A stretch of 28,904 bases of DNA from Candidatus Levyibacteriota bacterium. GTDB taxonomy: Bacteria; Patescibacteria; Microgenomatia; Levybacterales; UBA12049. Positions 1 to 6,560 of the stretch are shown piece after piece. The stretch is from the NCBI GenBank assembly GCA_016186625.1, contig JACPLG010000009.1, forward strand, positions 26,126-55,029, in the 5' to 3' direction. The notes under the pieces were generated by a model. It searched no databases, was not told where the DNA came from, and saw only the letters and a program-made list of their open reading frames with translations. Made by a program: the position numbers and the translations under genes. Every line of letters begins with the position of its first letter. The first letter of the stretch is position 1.

Positions 1-186
1 ATTTTACCATCCGACGAAGGTATTGCGAGACATTTGGGCATTGACCCTGAGGTATTGAAACCAGGAGCATTGTCACATCCCGAAGGAAGCGTGCCGGGTG
101 TAAAGCCAGCGGGACAAGAAATTGCTACACCGAAAGCTCCGAAAACTGCTACTGTTGAAGGGCCAGCTGGACAAGGGAGAGTGTAA
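1..186 (+). CDS. C-terminal end of an unidentified protein (5' truncated)
   Basis: Frame 1 is open from the first base to a TAA at 184-186, giving the last 61 residues of a protein that begins outside the window. The visible part contains SDEGIARHLGIDPEVLKPG followed by a Pro/Gly/Ala/Thr-rich tail (VPGVKPAGQE, PKAPKTATVEGPAGQ) that looks disordered. I recognise no domain. A weak hairpin with a T-tract follows, consistent with a transcript ending here. The reading frame is plausible because the composition is protein-like and the stop is followed by a terminator and then a promoter. The function cannot be judged from this fragment. Confidence 0.6.
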   Translation: MLPSDEGIARHLGIDPEVLKPGALSHPEGSVPGVKPAGQEIATPKAPKTATVEGPAGQGRV

Positions 187-218
187 ATCTTTAGTAAATT
201 AGATTGAGGCCAGTGATA

Positions 219-244
219 TCTCCGTTTTCAGGAGAAATTTTTTT
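219..244 (+). terminator. Weak intrinsic terminator
   Basis: A 5-bp stem TCTCC / GGAGA with a 7-nt loop is followed two bases later by seven T residues (238-244). It lies 33 nt after the stop of the upstream partial gene. The stem is short, so efficiency is uncertain. Confidence 0.45.
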
Positions 245-268
245 AACCCGGGTAGTTTTCCTGAGTTA

Positions 269-298
269 TTGACAAATAAATAAAGTTGTGTCTAATAT
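269..298 (+). promoter_or_regulatory. Sigma70-type promoter for the DUF4382 gene
   Basis: A perfect -35 TTGACA (269-274) is followed by 18 nt and TAATAT (293-298). The ATG at 314 is 15 nt past the -10 box, so the leader would be only about 8-9 nt, with no clear Shine-Dalgarno. Confidence 0.6.
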
Positions 299-313
299 TA
301 ATTAGAGACAGAT

Positions 314-1135
314 ATGGCAAAAAATTCTAAAAAAAGCAATAGAAATATAGCCATAGTAATATTTCTAGCAATAGCAATTGTTGTTACCGTAAGTTTGGTA
401 TCCCAAAAAACAACATGGTTTAATTTTTCCATCGGACCATACGGCACTCCTGCAATTACAAATCTTAACAGTGCAAATGAGATTGTTACAACAAATAATC
501 CGGACGGTACAATGGGTCCTGATACTTTTTCGGAAAATGCTTCAAACGCTCTTCCTTCTTATTTGAAAGGCACACTATTTTTTAAAGTTACCGATCCACC
601 GCAGGGAGGAAAACCAACCTCGCTTCCCACTCAGGCAAGAGCCAGCGACAAAGGCAGCAGCTTCAGTCAAAAGAATGGTCCTCAGGAAATTTTGGGGCTT
701 GACTTAACAATTTCAAAAGTGGAAGTCCATATTGCCTATCAGGGAGATCCAAAGGATAGCAACAGCAGACCAAGCAACCAGGGAAAAATTGACAGATGGG
801 AGACGCTTAATCTTGAAACACCCGTAACTGTGGACTTGGTGGAGATTGCAAATACGCAAAATCCGGTACTTCTTGCAATCTCCTCTCTTGCGGCGGGTAG
901 ATATACCGAGGTCCGTCTTTATTTAAGCGGGGCTTCGGCAATTCTGGCAAATGAAGACAGTGTTGATCTTGAAATACCGGGCAGAGATAACATTGTTAGA
1001 ATTGTCAAATCGTTTGTCATAAATCCGCAGGGCGAAACAACGGTAACTGTGGATTTTGACGCTCAGAAATCGGTTATCAAAGCGGGTAATAAATATCTTC
1101 TAAAACCCGTAGTCTCAAAAATTATTGTAGAATAA
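314..1135 (+). CDS. Membrane-anchored DUF4382 domain protein
   Basis: Predicted 273-aa protein. Residues about 11-31 are a hydrophobic N-terminal anchor after a Lys/Asn-rich cytoplasmic start, so most of the protein lies outside the membrane. The linker is rich in Asn, Ser and Thr. From about residue 85 the pattern fits DUF4382: a LFFKVTDPP strand, ISKVEVH, a W-x-T-L-N-L segment, VDLVEI, LAAGRYTEVRLYLSGA, and a terminal VDFDAQKSV followed by YLLKPVVSKI. This family forms extracytoplasmic beta-rich domains of unknown role, often on lipoproteins; here a membrane helix replaces the lipobox. It has its own promoter and a terminator in front, so it is probably monocistronic. Family assignment is from motif recall; the biological role is unknown. 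Confidence 0.8.
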   Translation: MAKNSKKSNRNIAIVIFLAIAIVVTVSLVSQKTTWFNFSIGPYGTPAITNLNSANEIVTTNNPDGTMGPDTFSENASNALPSYLKGTLFFKVTDPPQGGKPTSLPTQARASDKGSSFSQKNGPQEILGLDLTISKVEVHIAYQGDPKDSNSRPSNQGKIDRWETLNLETPVTVDLVEIANTQNPVLLAISSLAAGRYTEVRLYLSGASAILANEDSVDLEIPGRDNIVRIVKSFVINPQGETTVTVDFDAQKSVIKAGNKYLLKPVVSKIIVE

Positions 1136-1176
1136 TCTCTTCCTAATCTTCCTAAGAGAGGCAAAAAAATGTGGAG

Positions 1177-1374
1177 GATCAAAAAAACAAAATTAGCAAC
1201 CTCTACCTTCCCACTTTCCATGTGGGAACTCACACTTTCGGGAAGAATTAATAACATAATCTGTAATCTGAAGATGGGTGCAAGGAGGCATAAAAAACAA
1301 GGAGTAGATAACCTAAGTGTGCTTAAAGTGCCAACAATAGACGCTCCATTTGTAGGTTAATGAATTTTCCGTAT
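1177..1374. repeat. 198-bp direct repeat, copy 1
   Basis: Matches 5191-5388 over its whole length with two visible substitutions (A/C in the segment before CTCTACC, and TCGGG versus TAGGG). It carries a hairpin TTCCCAC-7 nt-GTGGGAA near its left end (about 1208-1228) and ends with the codons MNFPY, which begin the retropepsin-like gene next to copy 2. Here those codons run into unrelated sequence and stop after 25 codons. One frame in the repeat also reads MGARRHKKQGVDNLSVLK and stops in a TAATG overlap with MNFPY, so the repeat may derive from the junction of two coupled genes. Copy 1 looks like a stranded duplicate. Confidence 0.9.
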
Positions 1375-1420
1375 GAAGCTGCCATCCGCGCACAACGGGA
1401 AGGAGATTGGGGGGGGTACC

Positions 1421-1450
1421 TTGTTTTTTCATCATAAAATTTTATATACT
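1421..1450 (+). promoter_or_regulatory. Candidate promoter for the 621-aa surface protein
   Basis: TTGTTT (1421-1426), 18 nt, TATACT (1445-1450). The start codon at 1469 is preceded by AAGAGGA, a usable Shine-Dalgarno with 4-5 nt spacing, so this gene, unlike many neighbours, appears to have a normal short leader. Confidence 0.45.
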
Positions 1451-1468
1451 TAATATTAAGAGGATAAC

Positions 1469-3334
1469 ATGGCAGAAAAAAGCCAAAAGGGTCATATTCG
1501 CCGACAAACAGGTTTTCCCCGGTCTTTTTTAATCGTGGCAATGGTTGTAGGATTGATTGTCGGCGCAGTGGTTATTTTAAACGCTAAAAACATAATAAGC
1601 TTTCCAAGTATCCCTGGTCTTTCCGGTCTAATTCAAGAACAAAATAAACCCAGAACGCAACGACAGACTGGAAATGTTAACGCACCGCGCTACACAGAAA
1701 CGGTTAAAGGCAAAGACGCCACCCATGGCGCTTCTGTGAAAACAACCCTTAAAAACGGTATAGACGTCTATCTTATCGTCCCACCGGGTAATAATGCCAC
1801 ATACGCCGAAGTGGGAGAATTCAGGCAGCTGCCTACATCACCGGACCAGCTTCCCCTTTATACGGATTTTGGGTACGGAATCAATGCCACATTTAAAATA
1901 AACGGCAGCAACACCTTAAATGAGCCTGCCTATCTTGTTTTTGATTTCTCTAAGGGGGGAGTTCTAAAAAAACTGCAGAAAAAAAATCGTGGCATTAACA
2001 GATGCGATTATTCAACTGTATATTTCATCCCCGGCGTTTGTGCTGCCTTACTGAAAGTTTCAGCCGAGAATACCCTCAACCCCCGCTACAGCGCAGTCAG
2101 CTCTGGACAGGGCGCGGATCGACAGCTGCCCGTACTTCCTCTCTACTCCTATTATCTGGGTTTTGATGATTTGTTGATCGTCAGAGTTGATAGAAATTCC
2201 ATTATTATTCCTCAACCTTTAACTAAGGAGCTGGCCGTTGATCTTATTAACTCAACTTTTCAAGATTACCCCATAGAACATGAAGCGAGTGAGGCAATGG
2301 ATATACTAAGGTATTTCCGTATCCAAATAAATGATCAACGTATACTGGCTAATATTGTCCAAAAGTTTCAACCCAGAGATTTTAAGCAGCTCTATGCGGC
2401 TTCATATATTTTTGATCTTTCTCAAAAAGCAGGCACGGAAGCAGTGAAAAATGAGATGTCGAAAAAGTATGAAATCCATATACAAAACATGCTTGATGAA
2501 TTCTATAAAGACGCGATAAGTGATAATAGCCTCCGGGCAATTAAGGGAAATGCCAATCTCAAAAGAGCCTATGACGCAAAAATCAAAGGATCTGCGCGAA
2601 AATCTTTGCAGGCCGTAAACAAAGTAGTAAGTAATCTTAATAATAAATTTTATTCTCCTGATAAGGTTATGCCGGTAATTGAAGGGGCGGCAATACTTTT
2701 GGGTAAAAATAGCAGAAGTTTGAGCAAGGGAAATATACTGCTTGGCTTTACCCGTGTACTTGGAGTAAGTACAGATATTCTACAAGACTCAGATGGAGAT
2801 AGGCAGGCTTTTGAAGCGGGGATTGAATCTTCCTGGGGAAATGTAGTAGCAAGCGCTCAGGCAAGATACAATGAAATTTTAGCCAAACCTAATCCAACTG
2901 CAGCGGAGTTGTTGGAAGCAGCTCAGATAGCGGAAACAATTTTACAGCTTGATAAAAACATTGTAGATGAACTTTTAGACAGAGCGCGCAAACAGGCTAT
3001 AGAGGATGTAAAAAACACCAAAAAAGACGATGTGTCGTTTGACCGAGCCGTTGCCGCGTGTGAACTGCTCGGGGGTTCACCTTCTGAGTGCAGAACAGAT
3101 GAGCTTGAAGAAAAGCTGATTCCAAAACAGGATTATTCCCAATGTATAAATGTGGATGATTATTTTTCCACTGAAATTGAAGGTGTATACCAGTGTAGAT
3201 ATTGTTGGTTTATTGCTGACAACGACAATAAGGTTACAAAAGAAGCTTGTGACGCGGCAACAGGTAGGCAAGAGTGTGACGAATTGCTAAAAAGCTTGGA
3301 AGCAAAAGATTGTCTCTATATTAATGACAAGTAA
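1469..3334 (+). CDS. Large membrane-anchored extracytoplasmic protein with Cys-rich C-terminus
   Basis: Predicted 621-aa protein of unknown family. A basic N-terminus (KSQKGHIRR) precedes one hydrophobic helix at about residues 19-40, so residues 41-621 are probably outside the cell. The first part (about 80-260) looks beta-rich. The centre (about 265-520) is charged and alpha-helical, with several AxxILxL-type repeats that could form helical hairpins. The last 110 residues hold eight cysteines, including a CRYC pair and spaced single Cys in SECR, SQC, EAC, QEC and KDC, a pattern suited to disulfide-bonded extracellular domains. The start is fixed by the Shine-Dalgarno AGAGGA. The gene sits inside the interval bracketed by the 198-bp direct repeats. 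A surface or adhesion role would be a guess from topology only. Confidence 0.7.
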   Translation: MAEKSQKGHIRRQTGFPRSFLIVAMVVGLIVGAVVILNAKNIISFPSIPGLSGLIQEQNKPRTQRQTGNVNAPRYTETVKGKDATHGASVKTTLKNGIDVYLIVPPGNNATYAEVGEFRQLPTSPDQLPLYTDFGYGINATFKINGSNTLNEPAYLVFDFSKGGVLKKLQKKNRGINRCDYSTVYFIPGVCAALLKVSAENTLNPRYSAVSSGQGADRQLPVLPLYSYYLGFDDLLIVRVDRNSIIIPQPLTKELAVDLINSTFQDYPIEHEASEAMDILRYFRIQINDQRILANIVQKFQPRDFKQLYAASYIFDLSQKAGTEAVKNEMSKKYEIHIQNMLDEFYKDAISDNSLRAIKGNANLKRAYDAKIKGSARKSLQAVNKVVSNLNNKFYSPDKVMPVIEGAAILLGKNSRSLSKGNILLGFTRVLGVSTDILQDSDGDRQAFEAGIESSWGNVVASAQARYNEILAKPNPTAAELLEAAQIAETILQLDKNIVDELLDRARKQAIEDVKNTKKDDVSFDRAVAACELLGGSPSECRTDELEEKLIPKQDYSQCINVDDYFSTEIEGVYQCRYCWFIADNDNKVTKEACDAATGRQECDELLKSLEAKDCLYINDK

Positions 3335-3368
3335 CGTAACGTGCCAGTGGGATTTGAAGATCAATAAA

Positions 3369-4223
3369 CTAATAGTCTACGCTTTCTAGCTGCTCTTCTG
3401 AAAAACCGGCATCACGAAGCTCTTTTCGGCTTATTGGAGTACCTTCTCTGTCTACATAATAAAATTTAATACTGTCTCCCTCGGGAACATTTTTTGTTTT
3501 GGAAGGAGCTGTTATGTTTATATTATCATATGAATAATCTATAAAGCTTCTAAATTCACCGAAACCACCTTCTTCGTGTCTTAAAAGATATTGATTTGTG
3601 TCAAACCAAAAAATTCTGTCAAAAGCAGGGTCCGGATCCAAACCCTTTTGCCTATATTTATAACAAGTAAGAGCGGGTGTTCCCGGGCATGTCTCTTGTC
3701 CTAGCGCTTCAAAATTTGAAGAGTCTATTGCTCCTGGAATAGCGCCAAGGTCAAGCGGTGGCGCAGTTTGATTTTGCAGCAAAAAGTCTTGTATGTCCTC
3801 TTGTGACATAGCTTGCTTCCACCAGGTATTATCTGAATAATCTTTTATATAAATTACTCCACTGTGGCTAATTAATTCAAAATCTCTTTGGCTGTTCTTT
3901 TCAAGCCAAGTTGATGAATTTGAGATTGATCCGCTCATATCAATCTCAAAATAATTTGATGCGGATGGATCCTGAGCCAATTCTTGGGTACCATAACTTT
4001 TTGATCTCATTTTCGTTTGGTTTGCCTGGGCAACTAAGTGTTTTTGAAGTTTGGCATCCTTAATAAAGCTAAAATCTTTTTCGGTTGCTTTTTTTGTAGA
4101 ATTTGATTTTTGTAATATTTTTTCCTGACCCCCAAAGATAAAAAACGCACTGACTGCTACTAATCCTAGGACTATTAATACAATGACTAACTTACTCGAT
4201 TCAAACTTCCCAATTTTGACCAT
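3369..4223 (-). CDS. Membrane-anchored LolA/LppX-like protein
   Basis: Predicted 284-aa protein with a signal-anchor helix at about residues 11-31 and a Ser/Lys-rich linker. The remainder alternates short hydrophilic strands and aromatic positions: FEIDMSGSIS, RDFELISHSGVIYIKD, TWWK, then FDRIFWFDTNQYLLRHEE, GEFRSFIDYSYDNINI and a P-x-G close. This resembles the half-barrel lipoprotein fold of LolA/LppX-type proteins, which bind lipids or hydrophobic ligands, but I cannot confirm the family by eye. Two Cys (CPG..LTC) near residues 179-187 could form a disulfide. It is convergent with the 621-aa gene (34 nt between stops) and has its own promoter on the minus strand. Function unassigned. Confidence 0.65.
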   Translation of the reverse strand: MVKIGKFESSKLVIVLIVLGLVAVSAFFIFGGQEKILQKSNSTKKATEKDFSFIKDAKLQKHLVAQANQTKMRSKSYGTQELAQDPSASNYFEIDMSGSISNSSTWLEKNSQRDFELISHSGVIYIKDYSDNTWWKQAMSQEDIQDFLLQNQTAPPLDLGAIPGAIDSSNFEALGQETCPGTPALTCYKYRQKGLDPDPAFDRIFWFDTNQYLLRHEEGGFGEFRSFIDYSYDNINITAPSKTKNVPEGDSIKFYYVDREGTPISRKELRDAGFSEEQLESVDY

Positions 4224-4233
4224 TGTTAATTAA

Positions 4234-4261
4234 TAATTACTCTTTTTAACTCTTTTGTCAA
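4234..4261 (-). promoter_or_regulatory. Promoter of the LolA/LppX-like gene, very short leader
   Basis: On the minus strand TTGACA (4261-4256), 16 nt, TAATTA (4239-4234). The ATG begins at 4223, 10 nt past the -10 box, so transcription should start within a few bases of the start codon. No Shine-Dalgarno is visible. Confidence 0.55.
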
Positions 4262-4350
4262 CCACATATTCGTAACCTTTCTCTACCAAAAAAAACAGGC
4301 TCGGGGATTTGGAATAAAAAGTTCTGGGGATTAAAAGCAGAGTCTGTTGT

Positions 4351-4563
4351 TTATTCGGAATTTGAAGTTGAAGAAGCTTGACGTTGTCTTAACAAATTAT
4401 TTAATCCTTCGCTAAGTCTTATATGTAAACCCTCGTCAAGAATTATTTCAAAATCTCTTGCATGCTCTAAGCTAAGTCCATTACCCATCAAGCCCTCATA
4501 AAGCAATGCTCTGATAAAACTCACTACAAAAGTCACTAAATCACCGGCCTTCCGCTTTTGCAA
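4351..4563 (-). CDS. Small hypothetical protein, TTG start
   Basis: Predicted 70-aa protein, starting at a TTG because no ATG occurs earlier in frame; an internal ATG gives a version of about 45 residues (MGNGLSLEHARDF). The sequence is mainly helical and amphipathic with an acidic middle (DFEIILDEGLHIRL) and a polar Ser/Gln/Asn tail. I recognise no family. It lies head to head with the membrane protein at 4594, 30 nt away. It may be a real small regulator or a chance frame; the evidence is limited to length, a clean reading frame in an otherwise empty interval, and sensible amino-acid composition. Confidence 0.4.
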   Translation of the reverse strand: MQKRKAGDLVTFVVSFIRALLYEGLMGNGLSLEHARDFEIILDEGLHIRLSEGLNNLLRQRQASSTSNSE

Positions 4564-4587
4564 TTAAAAAGTATTATTTGCTAAACT
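4558..4587 (+). promoter_or_regulatory. Extended -10 promoter, leaderless start of the 4594 gene
   Basis: TTGCAA (4558-4563), 18 nt, TAAACT (4582-4587) with a TG one base upstream (extended -10). The ATG at 4594 is 6 nt past the -10 box, where the transcript would start. Confidence 0.5.
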
Positions 4588-4593
4588 TAATTA

Positions 4594-5184
4594 ATGTCTT
4601 TTATTCTCCAGCATTTCTTCCTGGGATTTTTTGTCAAATCCGTTGCCAGCTTTGACGACACTCTGACAAGAATACCCATAATTTCCCTTTTGACAAAAAC
4701 CCATAGAGGGAGGGTGGCCTTCTCTATTGGCACTCTTCTGGCACTTAGTGTAATCCTGGTTTTTTCTTCTCTAATTTACTCTGTTCTTGAGTTATTTCCA
4801 TATAAAAAATATTTAATAGCCGGTCTGATTTTTATGCTGGCAATATTTGCGTATTTTGGTTTTTTTATTTCATCTCCTGTTGGAAAGGTTAAAAATATAG
4901 TAAAACCGGAATTCACAAGCGGGCGCTTTTTAAAATTACTGATTGCAGGTTTTGTAATTTCATTCATAACCCTAATTGATGACTCGCTTATCCTGGTACC
5001 GCTTTTTCTGGAAGACAGATTATCTACTGCTATTGCCATTACCGGTGTTTATGTTGCCACACTTATCCAGATTGCCATAGTAATTTACTTTGGAGAAAAG
5101 ATAAATAACATCAGGTTTAAAAGAGAGCTATCCTCAGGCTCACTAATCTTTCTTTCTGTTTTGATTTTACTTGGAGTTTTTTAG
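4594..5184 (+). CDS. Polytopic membrane protein with internal duplication (CadD/LysE-like)
   Basis: Predicted 196-aa membrane protein with about six hydrophobic segments. The two halves repeat each other: GFFVKSVASFDDTLTRIPII near residue 11 and GFVISFITLIDDSLILVPLF near residue 119 align, each with an acidic Asp-Asp pair in a hydrophobic segment. This arrangement is typical of small cation or solute exporters built from duplicated three-helix units (cadmium-resistance CadD, LysE-type and GDT1-like families). The Asp pairs would suit cation coupling. Substrate unknown. Copy 2 of the 198-bp repeat starts 7 bp after its stop. The presence of a real membrane protein is near certain; the family label is tentative. 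Confidence 0.7.
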   Translation: MSFILQHFFLGFFVKSVASFDDTLTRIPIISLLTKTHRGRVAFSIGTLLALSVILVFSSLIYSVLELFPYKKYLIAGLIFMLAIFAYFGFFISSPVGKVKNIVKPEFTSGRFLKLLIAGFVISFITLIDDSLILVPLFLEDRLSTAIAITGVYVATLIQIAIVIYFGEKINNIRFKRELSSGSLIFLSVLILLGVF

Positions 5185-5190
5185 GTGAGA

Positions 5191-5388
5191 GATCAAAAAA
5201 ACAAAATTAGCAAACTCTACCTTCCCACTTTCCATGTGGGAACTCACACTTTAGGGAAGAATTAATAACATAATCTGTAATCTGAAGATGGGTGCAAGGA
5301 GGCATAAAAAACAAGGAGTAGATAACCTAAGTGTGCTTAAAGTGCCAACAATAGACGCTCCATTTGTAGGTTAATGAATTTTCCGTAT
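5191..5388. repeat. 198-bp direct repeat, copy 2
   Basis: Same length and orientation as 1177-1374, two substitutions. Its last 15 bp are the first five codons of the retropepsin-like gene, which continues beyond the repeat, so this copy is probably the original. The hairpin TTCCCAC-7 nt-GTGGGAA is at about 5222-5242; a third, 35-nt match to this hairpin segment occurs at about 11219-11253 beside a transposase remnant. The two copies bracket 3.8 kb with four genes, giving a substrate for deletion or amplification by homologous recombination. Confidence 0.9.
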
Positions 5389-5709
5389 ATAAAGGTATTA
5401 GATTTTCCTCATCATCTAAAAAGGGAGCGCATACTGCCATGGATTCGTTTTGGAATTTTTAACCCCAAAAATCATACAGATATAATATATCCTGTTGGAT
5501 TAGTAGATTCAGGCTCGGATATAACATTTATTGATCATGAACTAGGAGAAAAACTGGGTTATGACATCAAGTCTGGGGTAAAAGACCAAGTGATCGGAGT
5601 TGGTGGTGGAAAAACGGATATCTGATATCATAAAGTAGGGGTAATTTTAGAAGATAAAAAAGATAAAGAAATTATTACATTTACTGATTTTATAGACATC
5701 GGAGAGTAG
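5374..5709 (+). pseudogene. Retropepsin-like aspartic protease, interrupted by in-frame TGA
   Basis: The frame from ATG 5374 carries the catalytic signature of retropepsin-like single-domain aspartic proteases: GLVDSGSDITFID at about residues 46-58, followed by LGEKLGY and the flap-like GVGGGKTDI. A TGA at 5623-5625 stops it at 83 residues, but the same frame continues with family-like sequence (YHKVGVILEDKK, IITFTDFIDI) to a TAG at 5707. The ILGR-type C-terminal part usual for the family is missing. TGA is used as a true stop elsewhere here, so I read this as a decayed gene. A functional 83-aa product is unlikely because the last strands needed for the dimer fold would be absent. Confidence 0.65.
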
Positions 5710-5726
5710 AAGAGTATAATATTTTT

Positions 5727-5867
5727 ATGCATATAATGTATATTGATGAATCTGGAGATACAACTCCATTAAGCCAGGGTGGAAAAAAGTTTTTAATATT
5801 GACTGGCTGCATAATATTCGAAAATGACATTGAAAAAATTCTAGAATTAACCCTAGAAGAATCTTAG
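5727..5867 (+). pseudogene. Truncated DUF3800 gene (N-terminal 46 residues)
   Basis: The frame begins MHIMYIDESGDT, the diagnostic start of DUF3800 proteins, continues with FLILTGCIIFENDIEK and stops after 46 residues, while intact members are about 200-250 aa. The stop abuts a perfect 11-bp-stem hairpin at 5868, suggesting that insertion or deletion of a palindromic element removed the rest. DUF3800 proteins carry nuclease-like acidic residues and are common in accessory and defence regions; function is not established. The codons after the hairpin show no DUF3800 remainder. Together with the broken retropepsin gene it marks 5.2-6.0 kb as decaying accessory DNA. Confidence 0.7.
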
Positions 5868-5892
5868 CCTCACAAGGCCTGGCCTTGTGAGG
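5868..5892. repeat. Perfect 11-bp-stem palindrome at DUF3800 break point
   Basis: CCTCACAAGGC and its exact reverse complement are separated by a 3-nt loop (CTG). No T-tract follows on either strand, so it is not a standard terminator. Its compact form resembles REP-type hairpins or IS200/IS605 end structures; no transposase gene is beside it. Confidence 0.7.
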
Positions 5893-5989
5893 ATAGAAAA
5901 TCGTTGATAAAGATTGTCTTGACTTATAGGGCTATATAGATTGTAGTTTTCTATTTGGACTACCATGGCAGGATAATTTAGTTTTGGAC

Positions 5990-6017
5990 TTGACACTAAT
6001 CCTTATCTTGATACAAT
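5990..6017 (+). promoter_or_regulatory. Promoter of hicBA, leaderless
   Basis: TTGACA (5990-5995), 16 nt, TACAAT (6012-6017). The hicB ATG (6024) is 6 nt downstream of the -10 box, so the expected transcription start falls on or next to the start codon. No Shine-Dalgarno. The 5893-5989 stretch upstream holds no gene I can support. Confidence 0.65.
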
Positions 6018-6023
6018 GTTTTT

Positions 6024-6242
6024 ATGAAATCACAAGTTTTAAACACAATAGTATGGAAGGAAAAAAATATCTTTGTGGCAAAGTTTTTGGAGTTGGAACT
6101 GGCAAGTCAGGGAAAAACGAAACAGGAAGCTCTTAGAAACCTAAAGGAAGCATTAGATCTTTATATGGAAGATGATAACATAAATAACTTTTCTTTTAAC
6201 TCTATCGAGCAGGTTTCCACTCAAAAGATCACAGTTAATTAA
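6024..6242 (+). CDS. hicB: HicB-like antitoxin
   Basis: Predicted 72-aa protein with the HicB-like partial RNase H fold pattern: a first strand (LNTIVWKEKNIFVAKF), then LELELASQGKTKQEALRNLKEALDLYMED, the standard ELxLASQGKTxxEALxNLKEAxxL motif. It would bind and neutralise HicA and repress the operon. It has no obvious C-terminal DNA-binding domain, so repression would rely on the short N-terminal region or on HicA. The order hicB-hicA is reversed relative to the better known hicA-hicB operons but is also found in nature. The TAA overlaps the hicA ATG by one base (TAATG), implying coupled translation. Confidence 0.85.
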   Translation: MKSQVLNTIVWKEKNIFVAKFLELELASQGKTKQEALRNLKEALDLYMEDDNINNFSFNSIEQVSTQKITVN

Positions 6243-6466
6243 TGTCCAAGTTATATTCCGGCCCAAAAATAATAAAAGCCTTAATTAGATGTGGTTTCTA
6301 TATTGTTTCAACAAAAGGAAGTCATATAAAACTACGAGGAATTCGTTTTGGGAAAATACAAACCGTAATTGTTCCAAAGCATAGAGAAGTTGCTCTTGGT
6401 ACTTTTCAAAGTATCTTAAAACAAGCATCCATGGACTATCTGGAATTAAAAAAATACTTAAAATAA
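6242..6466 (+). CDS. hicA: HicA toxin (mRNA interferase)
   Basis: Predicted 74-aa protein with a dsRBD-like fold: SGPKIIKALIRCGFYIVSTKGSHIKLRG, followed by TVIVPKHREVALGTFQSILKQA. The His in G-S-H-I-K-L is the catalytic residue of HicA mRNA interferases, and the P-x-H-x-E-V-A-x-G-T segment is also typical. It cleaves mRNA when not bound by HicB. Length is normal (family about 60-85 aa) and all motifs are present, so the toxin should be active. It is translated from an ATG overlapping the hicB stop. The pair lies next to broken accessory genes, consistent with a horizontally acquired stability module. Confidence 0.88.
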   Translation: MSKLYSGPKIIKALIRCGFYIVSTKGSHIKLRGIRFGKIQTVIVPKHREVALGTFQSILKQASMDYLELKKYLK

Positions 6467-6510
6467 GTCTTCAGTTTAACCCCCATAACGGTATAATTTA
6501 GCTTTGCTAA

Positions 6511-6540
6511 TTGACAAAGAGAAAAAATAGTATGTATAGT
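6511..6540 (+). promoter_or_regulatory. Promoter of the M11-type protease gene
   Basis: TTGACA (6511-6516), 18 nt, TATAGT (6535-6540). The ATG at 6561 leaves a leader of roughly 13 nt. An alternative TATAAT occurs at 6492-6497. Confidence 0.55.
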
Positions 6541-6560
6541 ATTAATTATAGGTAGAAATA

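Noticed and set aside
1169..1360. 63-aa frame running through repeat copy 1
   Set aside because: Copy 2 has a TAG in the same frame from a single substitution, so the frame is not maintained. A fragment of an older gene is possible.
1361..1438. 25-codon ORF starting MNFPYEAAIRAQ at the end of repeat copy 1
   Set aside because: It is the first five codons of the retropepsin-like gene fused to unrelated DNA; no support for a product.
5623..5625. TGA in the retropepsin-like gene as a recoded codon (UGA=Gly or Trp)
   Set aside because: TGA ends other intact genes here (HIT, inositol monophosphatase, the 28276 gene), and the gene also lacks its normal C-terminus, so decay is the simpler reading.
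5868..5892. 11-bp hairpin as a terminator of the DUF3800 fragment
   Set aside because: No T-tract follows on either strand.
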